This document shows positions 1-8,859 of a DNA stretch of 64,000 nt, piece after piece. Each line of letters opens with the position of its first letter. Position 1 is the first letter of the stretch. Made by a program: the position numbers and the translations under genes. A model generated the notes under the pieces. The model was not told the origin of the DNA, did no database searches, and worked only from the letters and a program-made list of their open reading frames with translations. Origin of the DNA: Gallionella sp. (lineage in GTDB: Bacteria > Pseudomonadota > Gammaproteobacteria > Burkholderiales > Gallionellaceae); contig JAQVVH010000001.1 of NCBI GenBank assembly GCA_028699065.1, forward strand, positions 124,001 through 188,000, given 5' to 3'.

Positions 1-1015
<1,015 letters not shown>

Positions 1016-1120
1016 CTGAACGAACCTGATTTAAAGACATCGCGCCGGAATCAGCGCGCAGGCGCAATCTTACCGAAATATCGGCAGACGGGCGAAAGGC
1101 TGGAGAAATAAAAAAGGAAA

Positions 1121-1196
1121 TGGTGCCGCTTGTCGGATTCGAACTGACGACCTACCGCTTACAAGGCGGTTGCTCTACCAACTGAGCTAAAGCGGC
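1121..1196 (-). tRNA. tRNA-Thr (anticodon TGT)
   Basis: 76 nt including an encoded CCA. The acceptor stem GCCGCTT pairs with AAGCGGC, the D-arm reads GCTCAGTTGGTAGAGC, the anticodon loop is CTTGTAA (anticodon TGT), and the T-loop is TTCGAAT. It lies 14 bp downstream of tRNA-Lys on the same strand, so the two are probably co-transcribed. A T-rich stretch follows the CCA end. Confidence 0.97.
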
Positions 1197-1210
1197 AAAC
1201 ACATCGAGAA

Positions 1211-1286
1211 TGGTGGGTCGGCCGAGATTCGAACTCGGGACCAACGGATTAAAAGTCCGCTGCTCTACCGGCTGAGCTACCGACCC
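1211..1286 (-). tRNA. tRNA-Lys (anticodon TTT)
   Basis: 76 nt including an encoded CCA. The acceptor stem GGGTCGG pairs with CCGACCC. The anticodon loop is CTTTTAA (anticodon TTT). The T-arm is CGAGTTCGAATCTCG. It is the first gene of a Lys-Thr tRNA pair driven by the promoter at 1304-1331. Confidence 0.97.
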
Positions 1287-1303
1287 CTTCTTGAGGAGCG
1301 CGA

Positions 1304-1331
1304 ATTATACGGAAATGCGGATTCCTGTCAA
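1304..1331 (-). promoter_or_regulatory. Sigma70 promoter of the Lys-Thr tRNA pair
   Basis: On the minus strand, TTGACA (1331-1326) and TATAAT (1309-1304) both match consensus exactly and are separated by 16 bp. The sequence after the -10 is rich in G and C (TCGCGCTCC), as is typical of stringently controlled stable-RNA promoters. The expected start lies about 10-15 nt ahead of tRNA-Lys. Confidence 0.85.
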
Positions 1332-1390
1332 AGAAAAATTCCGCCAATCGCTCTACAGCCCCTTCTCTCCATGACATCCATAAGGCTCGG

Positions 1391-1409
1391 AGACGAGCGT
1401 GGCTCGTCT
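1391..1409. other. Perfect 8-bp hairpin, function unknown
   Basis: AGACGAGC and GCTCGTCT form a perfect 8-bp stem around a GTG loop. No T-run follows on either strand, so a classical intrinsic terminator is not supported. It lies between the tRNA promoter and the end of the minus-strand gene at 1468, where it could slow exonucleases or reduce read-through. Confidence 0.5.
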
Positions 1410-1467
1410 GGCATTGCGACCGGAATTAACTGAGAAAACTGCTTCCGATCGCTTCGGCGGTTCCAAC

Positions 1468-1986
1468 TCACCCGGAGATCGCTACGCGCTGCGGTGAACC
1501 AAAGAAGATTTGTCGCGCCCGGTCTTTGCCAATCACGTGGACAAATTCATGTATGGTGCAGTACATAAATATCAAAACCACAAGGAAGATTTGAATCGCC
1601 CAGAAATGCGACCACACGATTCCGGCCAGCAACTTCTGATTGCCCGCGACAAATTCACCCGTCTCCCGCCAGAAGTCGATGAGCCGCTCGATATAGTGAA
1701 TAATCAAAGCAACCAGCGTGTAGATGATGGTCTTCCAGGCGATGTTATATACCAGAGGTTTGTGCGGGTATAAATTGACGAACGGCAGCAAATCCGCGAT
1801 ATGAACTGCCTTGGCAAGAATCAAGGCGGCGATCGTGACAGCAATCGAGGTGTCGACTTCGACCCCCGTTCCCTGCAGCATCAAGACCCGGGCGAGGGTC
1901 ACAATATGGAGGGCCACGAAGAAGAAAATCGTCGGCGGCAGCAGCGAATAGAATTCTTTTTTGAGTTTTGCGAAGAGTTTGTTCAT
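1468..1986 (-). CDS. Hypothetical integral membrane protein, four membrane segments
   Basis: 172 residues. I do not recognise a family. Hydrophobic stretches near residues 17-37, 47-68, 83-100 and 127-146 suggest four membrane-spanning helices. The short loops carry charges, and a conserved-looking IHEFVHVIG segment follows the last helix. It is separated by about 105 bp from the PAS/HD-GYP gene that lies upstream on the same strand, so shared transcription is possible but not shown. No signal peptide or catalytic motif was found. Confidence 0.7.
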   Translation of the reverse strand: MNKLFAKLKKEFYSLLPPTIFFFVALHIVTLARVLMLQGTGVEVDTSIAVTIAALILAKAVHIADLLPFVNLYPHKPLVYNIAWKTIIYTLVALIIHYIERLIDFWRETGEFVAGNQKLLAGIVWSHFWAIQIFLVVLIFMYCTIHEFVHVIGKDRARQIFFGSPQRVAISG

Positions 1987-2091
1987 GGTGACTCAGTCCT
2001 TACGGAAAACAAAAAAACAAGCGACGAAAATAATCCAATTTATGCTCTGCATCGTAATGCCCAAGGCTGGCACTCAGGGGTGGCGAATGTC

Positions 2092-3165
2092 CTATGCTTG
2101 TATTTTTGCTCGTGATAAAGCTGCACTTTTGGGGGATAGCCCTGAGTATTCCAAGTCAGGTATCGCCTGGAGTTCGTATCCATCCTGCCGGAACAGCGCC
2201 AGACAAGCATCAACCGCATCTTCATTGAACAGGGTGCCCCGACCCTTTTCAACTTCAGCCAATGCCGCCTCTATTCCACGGCTAGGCCTATAGGGGCGAT
2301 TACTGGACATTGACTCAACGGTATCCGCAACGGCCGTAATCTGTCCGGAAATGGTGATTTCATCGCCCTTTAAACCGCCGGGATAGCCGCTACCGTCCAG
2401 TCGCTCATGATGCTGAAGTACCGCTTCGGCCACAGGACAGGAAAATTCAATGTGCTTAACAATCTCGTACCCGATTCTGGGATGGCTACGCAACATCTCT
2501 TTTTCAAGTTCGTTGAGCGCGACCGGCTTGGTCAGGATTTCTACCGGAATAGACATTTTTCCGATGTCGTGGACGAGACAAGCCAAATAAAGACACTCAA
2601 CAAAACTGTCAGGCAACCCCATCTTGTTCGCAATGGCGGATGCCAGATGAGCCACCCGCTTTTGATGGCCGGCGGTGTATGGGTCGCGTGATTCGATGAC
2701 GTTGGAAAGACTGGCTATCGCCTGATGGAGTAGTTTTGTCTTCGCGACAGCAACCTCGGCTAATTCGCGCTCTGCTTTGCGGCGTTTGGAAATATCGCGA
2801 ATGTTGCATTGGATGACCAGATGTGGCGTAGCCTCCCCTACACTGTAGGCGTTGCAGACGAATTCGGATTCAAATAATTCACCATTCTTTTTTTGAAGGC
2901 TAATGTCGTCGTAGCGGACGTACCCCTCTTTAATCAACTCGTCGTGCGCCACCCGGGCTAAAGCTTTGTCTGCAATAAACCCAATCTCCCACATTTCCCT
3001 GCCAATAAGCTCCTCCCGCGAATATCCCAGCATTGAGCAGATATAAGGATTGGCATCTGTAATCAATCCGGAAGGATGCTCGAGCAGAAGAATCCCGTCC
3101 TGCGCTGCTTCAAACAAGCGGACATATTTATCCGAATCTTTATTGCGAGTTATGTCGTTGCTCAT
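2092..3165 (-). CDS. PAS domain / HD-GYP phosphodiesterase
   Basis: 357-residue cytoplasmic signalling protein. A PAS domain with its PAC extension covers about residues 13-130 and contains the LGYSREELIG segment. It is followed by an HD-GYP domain at about 150-330. The metal-binding HD pair is at residues 199-200 (LVHDIGK), and the family signature HHERLDGSGYPGG begins near 252. HD-GYP proteins of this type usually hydrolyse cyclic di-GMP, so the PAS ligand or redox state probably controls c-di-GMP breakdown. The start at 3165 has GGAGGG placed 7 nt upstream. No membrane helix or receiver domain is present, so the input is likely cytoplasmic. Confidence 0.9.
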   Translation of the reverse strand: MSNDITRNKDSDKYVRLFEAAQDGILLLEHPSGLITDANPYICSMLGYSREELIGREMWEIGFIADKALARVAHDELIKEGYVRYDDISLQKKNGELFESEFVCNAYSVGEATPHLVIQCNIRDISKRRKAERELAEVAVAKTKLLHQAIASLSNVIESRDPYTAGHQKRVAHLASAIANKMGLPDSFVECLYLACLVHDIGKMSIPVEILTKPVALNELEKEMLRSHPRIGYEIVKHIEFSCPVAEAVLQHHERLDGSGYPGGLKGDEITISGQITAVADTVESMSSNRPYRPSRGIEAALAEVEKGRGTLFNEDAVDACLALFRQDGYELQAIPDLEYSGLSPKSAALSRAKIQA

Positions 3166-3222
3166 GAATGGACCCTCCGCTTGAACGGATACCGAGCTGT
3201 TCGACCAGGCAGAAGAAGACCA

Positions 3223-4485
3223 TTAATGCGCCCTCAAGCCGTCAAGCCACGAACGAACTTCGGAAACTGCCGTTAAAAATGTTGCACGATGATTTCCGCC
3301 CTCCACGCGATGGCTTTCGATGGCCGAATTCCCCATCGCGTTTTGATAGCGGGTCGCGAGCAGCCCCACCGGGATGGCGACGATTTCGTCATGGGTGCCG
3401 TAATACATCCTCACCGGAGTGCGAAATAGCTGCCGGTAGGTTTCCGCCTCCAAAAGCAGTTTTCCATAGGGCGAGCTCGCGAGGTAAGCCGGGTCGGCAT
3501 ACGCCTCTTGGAAGTAGCCTTTAAAGCTAATTTTTTGCTTCATCAGTTCCGCGAAAATAGCGCCCAGCGCTTGTGGATTCGCATACTCCCGGGTGTAGAT
3601 CTGCCGGAGGGCTGCGTAATATTCCGGTCGGATGACTGAGGCTGCCAGCCCCGGTTGACCATAATAATTTTCGTAACTGAAGACTGTCAGCGCCAGTATC
3701 GTATTGGACCAGGGCGCGTCGATTTTTCTCGGGTGATAAATCAGGCCATTCAGCGCGGCAAACGGATCACTCGGTGCAGATGCGGTAAAGGCCGCCGTTA
3801 CAGGAATATTCCGAGCCTCCAGCGCTTCGAGGAAGGCGGTCGTTGTCACGCCGCCCAGAGACCATCCGCCCAAAAACAGGCTTTGTTGGTGCAGCCCTTT
3901 TGTTTCAAGAAATTGATGCGCCGCAAGATAAAAATCCATACAAGCCTGCTGGGTACTGGCCTTAACCATGTAAGCCTCGGGTTCCGTCGAGTCCCCCATG
4001 CCAAAATAGTCCGGCGCAATCACGACATATCCCTGACCGCCAAACTGCGCGACCATCAGGCGCGTTTCATAGGCCCCTTCATACTGCGAATAACCGGAAG
4101 GATTGGTCCTGGAAAACGCATATGAGGGAACTTCATATTTCCCATAGACCGTGCCGTGCTGATAGGAAATAACCGGCAGCCCGGAAGCTCCGTCAATTTT
4201 GGGGATGGCGATCAATCCGAAGGCCTTGGTGGGTCTGCCATTCTGTTCCGGAATGGTTGAATCGTAGGAAACCTTGTAGATATCCACCGGATATTTGGCT
4301 GGTTTGGTTTTTGCCCAGCGATAGGATTGGGGCCGATGATCACGGGGCAAAAACGCTGCCCGCTCCTGGCCCAGGATTTCATTGATCTGCTGCACTGATT
4401 GCGTGCCCAGATAGGTAAATTCGGCTGCCTGAGCGAAGCTGGTGCCCCATACCAGGATAAAAAATACTGAAATCAGAGTTCGCAT
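3223..4485 (-). CDS. Secreted alpha/beta hydrolase (lipase/esterase-like)
   Basis: 420 residues with a clear signal peptide ending at about residue 20 (SFAQA). The mature part is an alpha/beta hydrolase. The nucleophile elbow is GWSLGG (serine near residue 209), and candidate acid and base residues lie in GTHDEIVAIP and EGGNHRATFL near the C-terminus. YQHGT near residue 106 fits the oxyanion-loop region. The organisation resembles secretory lipases and large esterases. The substrate cannot be read from sequence. It lies downstream of the GDSL esterase gene on the same strand after a 122-bp gap. Confidence 0.8.
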   Translation of the reverse strand: MRTLISVFFILVWGTSFAQAAEFTYLGTQSVQQINEILGQERAAFLPRDHRPQSYRWAKTKPAKYPVDIYKVSYDSTIPEQNGRPTKAFGLIAIPKIDGASGLPVISYQHGTVYGKYEVPSYAFSRTNPSGYSQYEGAYETRLMVAQFGGQGYVVIAPDYFGMGDSTEPEAYMVKASTQQACMDFYLAAHQFLETKGLHQQSLFLGGWSLGGVTTTAFLEALEARNIPVTAAFTASAPSDPFAALNGLIYHPRKIDAPWSNTILALTVFSYENYYGQPGLAASVIRPEYYAALRQIYTREYANPQALGAIFAELMKQKISFKGYFQEAYADPAYLASSPYGKLLLEAETYRQLFRTPVRMYYGTHDEIVAIPVGLLATRYQNAMGNSAIESHRVEGGNHRATFLTAVSEVRSWLDGLRAH

Positions 4486-4607
4486 AATTTCACCTCGAAA
4501 AGGACAAATTGAACGGATCGTGAGCGTAGCAGAAATTTACCGGGCAGCGCGAGCTTCACACCCCATGAATCGTACTAAGGCTACCAATAACTGCCTGTTG
4601 CAACGGT

Positions 4608-5264
4608 CTACTCCCCCCGTTGTGACGCAAGATATCCTATTTTTATCAATCTCTCCGCAAATCCCTCAGCCATTTTTTGGTAGCCATCGCTGTTCGGGTG
4701 AATCGTGTCGGATTTCAAGTGATTGTCAGAAAGAACCTCTGCAAAGACGTCCGGGATCAGCGGAACCCCCTCCTCTGCCGCCAATTCGGCGTAAAGCGGG
4801 GCGTCAGGCAAATTGCCAAACATCATCCCCAGAGCAGAAAACTGCGGAACCGCAATCAGCACCACGGGAATACCGCGAGCCTTGATCTGCCTCAGTGTGG
4901 CGCGAATGTTTTCCTTGACCTCACCATTGGCAGTAAGCCGAAGAAAGTCATTACCGCCAATTTCCAACAGCACCAGTTCCGGACGGGTATCGGTCAGCGC
5001 CGCCTCAATACGATTCCGAATCCCTGCCGATGTGTCTCCCGGAACTCCGTAATTGTGAATAATCCAAGCCGTACGTGCAGCAAGCTGGCTGGGATAATCC
5101 CGAGCCGTCTCTGCCCCGGTGCCATACGTCACGCTATCGCCAATCGCCAAAACACTGGAACCCGCGGCAATGGGTAGCTGTTCGGGCTGACTGCCACACC
5201 CGCCACCCAACACAAGCAGCGCCAAACAAAAAAGCCGTTTGGCGAATCGGAATAGCACGTTCAT
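4608..5264 (-). CDS. GDSL-family esterase lipoprotein (TesA/arylesterase-like)
   Basis: 218 residues. The N-terminus is a lipoprotein signal with lipobox LGGGC (Cys23), so the enzyme is probably anchored in the outer membrane facing the periplasm. SGNH/GDSL blocks are visible: GDSVTYG near residue 42 (nucleophile serine), the glycine of block II, GGNDF in block III, and the DxxH pair in SDTIHPN near the C-terminus. The family includes the multifunctional thioesterase/lysophospholipase TesA. It is only 13 bp downstream of the small lipoprotein gene 5278-5439, so the two are probably one transcript. Confidence 0.88.
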   Translation of the reverse strand: MNVLFRFAKRLFCLALLVLGGGCGSQPEQLPIAAGSSVLAIGDSVTYGTGAETARDYPSQLAARTAWIIHNYGVPGDTSAGIRNRIEAALTDTRPELVLLEIGGNDFLRLTANGEVKENIRATLRQIKARGIPVVLIAVPQFSALGMMFGNLPDAPLYAELAAEEGVPLIPDVFAEVLSDNHLKSDTIHPNSDGYQKMAEGFAERLIKIGYLASQRGE

Positions 5265-5277
5265 GGATATATCCGTG

Positions 5278-5439
5278 TTATTTCTTCTTCACGGGTGCCT
5301 GAACTTCATACCCCTTGTCCTTGAGAAGGTAGACCGCCGTTCCGCCGGCTGCGGCGCCAACAGCCAGTACGCACCCAGAGAGGGCGGGCAGCAAAACTGC
5401 CAACAGACTCATGACAGCCAGTTTTTTCAGTATTTTCAT
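5278..5439 (-). CDS. Small lipoprotein, 53 residues
   Basis: The reverse strand from ATG at 5439 encodes MKILKKLAVMSLLAVLLPAL followed by SGCVLAVGAAAGGTAVYLL and a lysine-rich end. This is a full lipoprotein signal with lipobox LSGC, then a glycine/alanine-rich short segment. A mature protein of about 30 residues suggests a small envelope lipoprotein of the DUF3568-like kind, but the family is uncertain. It precedes the GDSL esterase gene by 13 bp in the same direction, so a shared envelope role is plausible. Confidence 0.72.
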   Translation of the reverse strand: MKILKKLAVMSLLAVLLPALSGCVLAVGAAAGGTAVYLLKDKGYEVQAPVKKK

Positions 5440-5473
5440 GATTAAGAATCCTTAATTGAGAATGCGTTGAATG

Positions 5474-5950
5474 CTACAACGCGGCATCGCTGTGTGTGTG
5501 TTTGCGCAGAAAGGCTTCAACACTTGAGCGCGTCAGCTCGCCTACCTGCGATGTCATCAGTTTGCCATCCGGGCCATACAAAAAGCTGGTCGGTAACACT
5601 TCCACCTCTCCGACCTGTGAAGCGCTTTTCTCGGTTCCCAGCACCAAGGGATAAGTGATTTTTTTGCGGCGGGCAAAATCCGCGACCGACTCCGGAGTCG
5701 AGTCCATCGCGATGCCGATAACCACCAAATCCTTGTCCTTGTGGGCATTATGCAACGCCACCAGCTCCGGCACTTCCGCCAGACAAGGCGGACACCAGGT
5801 GGCCCAAAAGTTCACCAACACCCACTTGCCGCGATAGTCCGCAAGCCGCTGTGGATGCCCCTGCATGTCCTGCAACACGAAACCATCCGCTGCCGCAGAC
5901 AAGCTAACGATCATCAGTAGAGCTCCCAGCCAGCCTTTCAATTGCCCCAT
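5474..5950 (-). CDS. TlpA/ResA-like thioredoxin-fold protein
   Basis: 158 residues from the ATG at 5950, chosen because AGGAGG lies just upstream and the predicted signal peptide begins there. The same frame stays open further upstream without a good start. The signal peptide ends near residue 21. The thioredoxin-fold active site is WCPPC (Cys53, Cys56), and the cis-proline region is VEVLPTSFL. Proteins of this family are periplasmic thiol reductases for cytochrome c maturation or oxidative protection. The divergent neighbour across 190 bp is a glutathione peroxidase, which points to thiol/redox homeostasis. Confidence 0.88.
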   Translation of the reverse strand: MGQLKGWLGALLMIVSLSAAADGFVLQDMQGHPQRLADYRGKWVLVNFWATWCPPCLAEVPELVALHNAHKDKDLVVIGIAMDSTPESVADFARRKKITYPLVLGTEKSASQVGEVEVLPTSFLYGPDGKLMTSQVGELTRSSVEAFLRKHTHSDAAL

Positions 5951-6140
5951 CGGCCACCTCCTTTTTAACGTTGAACGCATTCTAGCCTCGATCAGCACAA
6001 TGCGGACAAGGCGTTTCAGCCTTCCCGACACGCCTGCCGCCAGCCGCCCCGGCATCATCCCTGAATCCAATACCCAGTGCTTGACTAAATTACTCGGGAT
6101 AGGTAACTTGCAACCACAGGCACTTCAGGAGGATTTTCAA

Positions 6141-6704
6141 ATGAAAAATTTTATTTCGCCCAATAGATTCGGAATGTTCGGACTGATGCTGACATCCTGC
6201 TTCATCGTTCCGCCGGCAAATGCCGGTGAAAACTGCCCTGACATCCTCAATCACAACTTCCCGCAACTGAACAATCATGAATCACAGAATCTCTGTGACT
6301 ATAAAGACAAAGTTATCCTGGTCGTTAACTCGGCCAGTTATTGCGGGTTTACACGGCAATATGACGGGCTCGAGGCTCTCTACAAAAAATACAAAGACAG
6401 CGGTCTCGTGGTTTTGGGCTTTCCCTCAAACGATTTCGGCGCCCAGGAACCGGGGGCGGACAAGGAAATCGCCAAGTTTTGCCGGCTCACTTACGGCGTC
6501 AAATTTCCGATGTACGCCAAGAGTCACGTCATTGGCCCCGATGCAAACCCCCTGTTCAAAGAGCTCGCCGCGATCACCGGGCAGGCACCGCAATGGAATT
6601 TCCACAAATATCTGATTGATAAAAAAGGTCATGTCACCTCCTTCAAAAGCGAGACCGAACCAAATGATTCGCGTCTGATTGATGCGATTGAAAAAGCACT
6701 ATGA
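6141..6704 (+). CDS. Glutathione peroxidase family protein, exported
   Basis: 187 residues from ATG 6141, which has CAGGAGG placed 10 nt upstream. The reading frame extends much further upstream but without a plausible start. A signal peptide precedes residue 29 (ANAG), so the protein is probably periplasmic, which is less common for this family. The family triad is present: NSASYCGFT with peroxidatic Cys68, Gln102 in FGAQEPG, and Trp152-Asn153 in QWNFHKY. The enzyme is a cysteine, not selenocysteine, type and may use thioredoxin-like reductants. It overlaps the next gene by 4 bp (ATGA), indicating translational coupling. Confidence 0.92.
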   Translation: MKNFISPNRFGMFGLMLTSCFIVPPANAGENCPDILNHNFPQLNNHESQNLCDYKDKVILVVNSASYCGFTRQYDGLEALYKKYKDSGLVVLGFPSNDFGAQEPGADKEIAKFCRLTYGVKFPMYAKSHVIGPDANPLFKELAAITGQAPQWNFHKYLIDKKGHVTSFKSETEPNDSRLIDAIEKAL

Positions 6705-7222
6705 CGGATGAAAGGCTCATCGATGACCGCACTCAGGATGGGCTGTATTCAAATCTTGGCACGCCCTGGCGCGCTATTACCGATCAAGTCATGGGGGGCA
6801 TCTCCACCGGCCGATTGCAGGAAACCGGGATTCAGGACCGGCGCTGCATTCTCCTGACCGGCCAGACGCGCTTGGAAAATAACGGGGGATTTGTTCAGGT
6901 TGCTGCAGATCTCGCCACGAACGGTTATCTGGATGCCTCGGCATACGACGGAATAGAGATCGAAATTTTAGGTAATGGCGCGCCATACAACATTCACCTG
7001 CGCACCGCCGATACGCATCAGGTCTGGCAATCGTACCGCTGCGGTTTCGAAACCACCGGCAACTGGCAATCAATACGTCTGCCATTCAGCGATTTTCATC
7101 CCCACCGCCTCACCACGCCGCTGGATACCCGCCACCTTAGACGAATCGGCATCGTCTCAATCGGAGCGGCTGTGGATGTCTATATCGCTTTTTCGCGTAT
7201 CGCTTTTTTTAAAGCAGCCTAA
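6701..7222 (+). CDS. CIA30 (NDUFAF1-like) domain protein
   Basis: 173 residues, essentially one CIA30 domain. Characteristic segments are WRAITDQVMGGIS near residue 23, the FVQV...YDGIEIEILGNG strand region and IRLPFSDFHP. The mitochondrial relative NDUFAF1 assists complex I assembly, but bacterial members are poorly defined and the fold is a galactose-binding-like jelly roll. No signal peptide is seen. The start codon overlaps the stop of the glutathione peroxidase gene, so the two are made together. Confidence 0.85.
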   Translation: MTDERLIDDRTQDGLYSNLGTPWRAITDQVMGGISTGRLQETGIQDRRCILLTGQTRLENNGGFVQVAADLATNGYLDASAYDGIEIEILGNGAPYNIHLRTADTHQVWQSYRCGFETTGNWQSIRLPFSDFHPHRLTTPLDTRHLRRIGIVSIGAAVDVYIAFSRIAFFKAA

Positions 7223-7285
7223 CCCCAGCACCACAACGGCAACCCAAATCACAAGGCAATTTCTCGGCGAGCCGGGATAATGGCG

Positions 7286-7396
7286 TTGACATTCCATCTT
7301 GTCGCAATTAATCAATAAAATAAAATTAGATGTGAAATACGCTTAAATAGCGTATACAATTCGCGTAAATACTCCACATTTAATATATTGCGACAA
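7286..7396 (+). promoter_or_regulatory. Candidate cysD promoter with nested inverted repeats
   Basis: An exact -35 hexamer TTGACA is at 7286-7291. A 10-bp perfect inverted repeat has arms TTGTCGCAAT (7299-7308, inside the -35/-10 spacer) and ATTGCGACAA (7387-7396, just ahead of the cysD ribosome-binding site). Between them the DNA is very A/T-rich and holds a second palindrome, ATACGC (7337-7342) and GCGTAT (7350-7355). The -10 is not clear: TAATCA at 7309 is a weak match and TACAAT at 7355 is an alternative. Regulator binding is inferred from the symmetry alone. Confidence 0.5.
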
Positions 7397-7413
7397 AAGA
7401 TCGGAGCTTCCGG

Positions 7414-8859
7414 ATGGATCTAAACAACCTCGATGCGCCCCAGGTTTGGGATACAGAACTGGCTTTCAGTCACCTGCAAAGCCAAGGGCTGGCCGACACC
7501 AAGCGCACAGCAGAGCGGCGTTTGCATGAGCTGGGTATCCTGCCAACAGAGCTGAATTCCGAGAATCTTCGCGACGCGCTGAATCGCGCCCCCATCCCTG
7601 CCGTGCTGGACTGGGCAATCGGCAAGGCGCGCGCTGACCGTCATCTGGTGTTGTTTGCCCAACTTTACGATCTGCCCAACGGCAAACCCTGCCTGCACGC
7701 CAATGATGCCCGGGGCGCACGCTACTGGGTGCCGATGACAGCACAGCCCGTGACGGCAGCCGCGCTGTCTGCGGCCCTTGCCCAGCTGCAAGTTCATGCA
7801 GGGAAACCAGTTGTTGTTTTCCCGCATGGCAGCCTGGTCGACCTGCTGCGCAAAACGCCTGCCCCGCAAAACGTCAGCGTGGACTTGTTAAGTTATCAGC
7901 CCGTGCTTGATCTCGATCCGCAAATTCGCCACGCCCGGCAGCGTCCGCCGCTCAACAGCGATACGATGAGCCATCTGGACAAGCTGGAGGCCGAAAGTAT
8001 CTACATCATGCGTGAAGTTGCGGCCGAAGCCGAAAATCCGGTGATGCTCTACTCGATTGGCAAAGATAGTGCCGTCATGTTGCATCTGGCGCGGAAGGCC
8101 TTTCATCCCGCCCCACCGCCCTTTCCGCTGCTGCACGTTGATACCCGCTGGAAATTTCAGGAGATGTATTTGTTCCGGGATTACATGGCCAATGAAAGCG
8201 GCATGGATCTGCTGGTGCATATCAATCCCGAAGCCATCGAAAAGGATATCAACCCCTTCGATCATGGTTCGGCCCTGCATACCGACATCACCAAGACCGA
8301 GGGATTAAAACAGGCGCTGGACAAGTGGAAGTTTGACGTTGCCTTCGGCGGTGCGCGCCGCGATGAAGAAAAGTCCCGCGCCAAGGAGCGCATCTTCTCT
8401 TTCCGCACGGCCCAGCATCGCTGGGAGCCAAAAAGCCAGCGCCCGGAACTGTGGAACCTATACAACAGCAAAAAACGCCACGGTGAAAGCATCCGCGTTT
8501 TCCCGCTGTCGAACTGGACCGAGCTCGACATCTGGCAATACATCTACCGCGAAAACATTCCGCTGGTTCCGCTCTACTTCGCCAAGGAACGGCCGGTTGT
8601 GGTCCGAAACGGCATGCTTCTCATGGTGGATGATGACCGGATGCGTCTCCTCCCCGGCGAAAAAATCGAACGCCGCAAGATCCGTTTCCGCACGCTCGGC
8701 TGCTACCCTCTGTCCGGCGCCATCGAATCCGAATCCGAGACGCTGCCGGAGATCATTCTGGAACTCATGAATTCCCATGTTTCGGAACGCCAGGGGCGCG
8801 CGATCGACAACGATCAGGCCGCTTCCATGGAAAAGAAAAAGCAGGAAGGATATTTCTGA
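7414..8859 (+). CDS. cysD: Sulfate adenylyltransferase small subunit with N-terminal extension
   Basis: 481 residues. Residues 185-481 are a normal Cys[19 protein letters not shown], the PP-loop SIGKDS (214-219) that binds ATP, then [20 protein letters not shown] and a C-terminal KKKQEGYF tail. CysD forms adenosine 5'-phosphosulfate from sulfate and ATP, driven by the GTPase CysN. Residues 1-184 are an additional region I cannot assign. It has helical stretches and a compact segment near residues 78-150. The start at 7414 carries GGAG 8 nt upstream, whereas the internal ATG at 7966 has no ribosome-binding site, so the extension is probably translated. It overlaps cysNC by 1 bp. Confidence 0.93.
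   Translation: MDLNNLDAPQVWDTELAFSHLQSQGLADTKRTAERRLHELGILPTELNSENLRDALNRAPIPAVLDWAIGKARADRHLVLFAQLYDLPNGKPCLHANDARGARYWVPMTAQPVTAAALSAALAQLQVHAGKPVVVFPHGSLVDLLRKTPAPQNVSVDLLSYQPVLDLDPQIRHARQRPPLNSDTMSHLDKLEAESIYIMREVAAEAENPVMLYSIGKDSAVMLHLARKAFHPAPPPFPLLHVDTRWKFQEMYLFRDYMANESGMDLLVHINPEAIEKDINPFDHGSALHTDITKTEGLKQALDKWKFDVAFGGARRDEEKSRAKERIFSFRTAQHRWEPKSQRPELWNLYNSKKRHGESIRVFPLSNWTELDIWQYIYRENIPLVPLYFAKERPVVVRNGMLLMVDDDRMRLLPGEKIERRKIRFRTLGCYPLSGAIESESETLPEIILELMNSHVSERQGRAIDNDQAASMEKKKQEGYF

Noticed and set aside
5865..6140. Upstream extension of the glutathione peroxidase frame
   Set aside because: The sequence overlaps the divergent TlpA-like gene and has no ribosome-binding site; ATG 6141 has one and begins a signal peptide.
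7966..8859. Shorter CysD starting at the internal ATG
   Set aside because: No ribosome-binding site precedes 7966 and the upstream frame is open with a good start at 7414. It remains possible as a second start.
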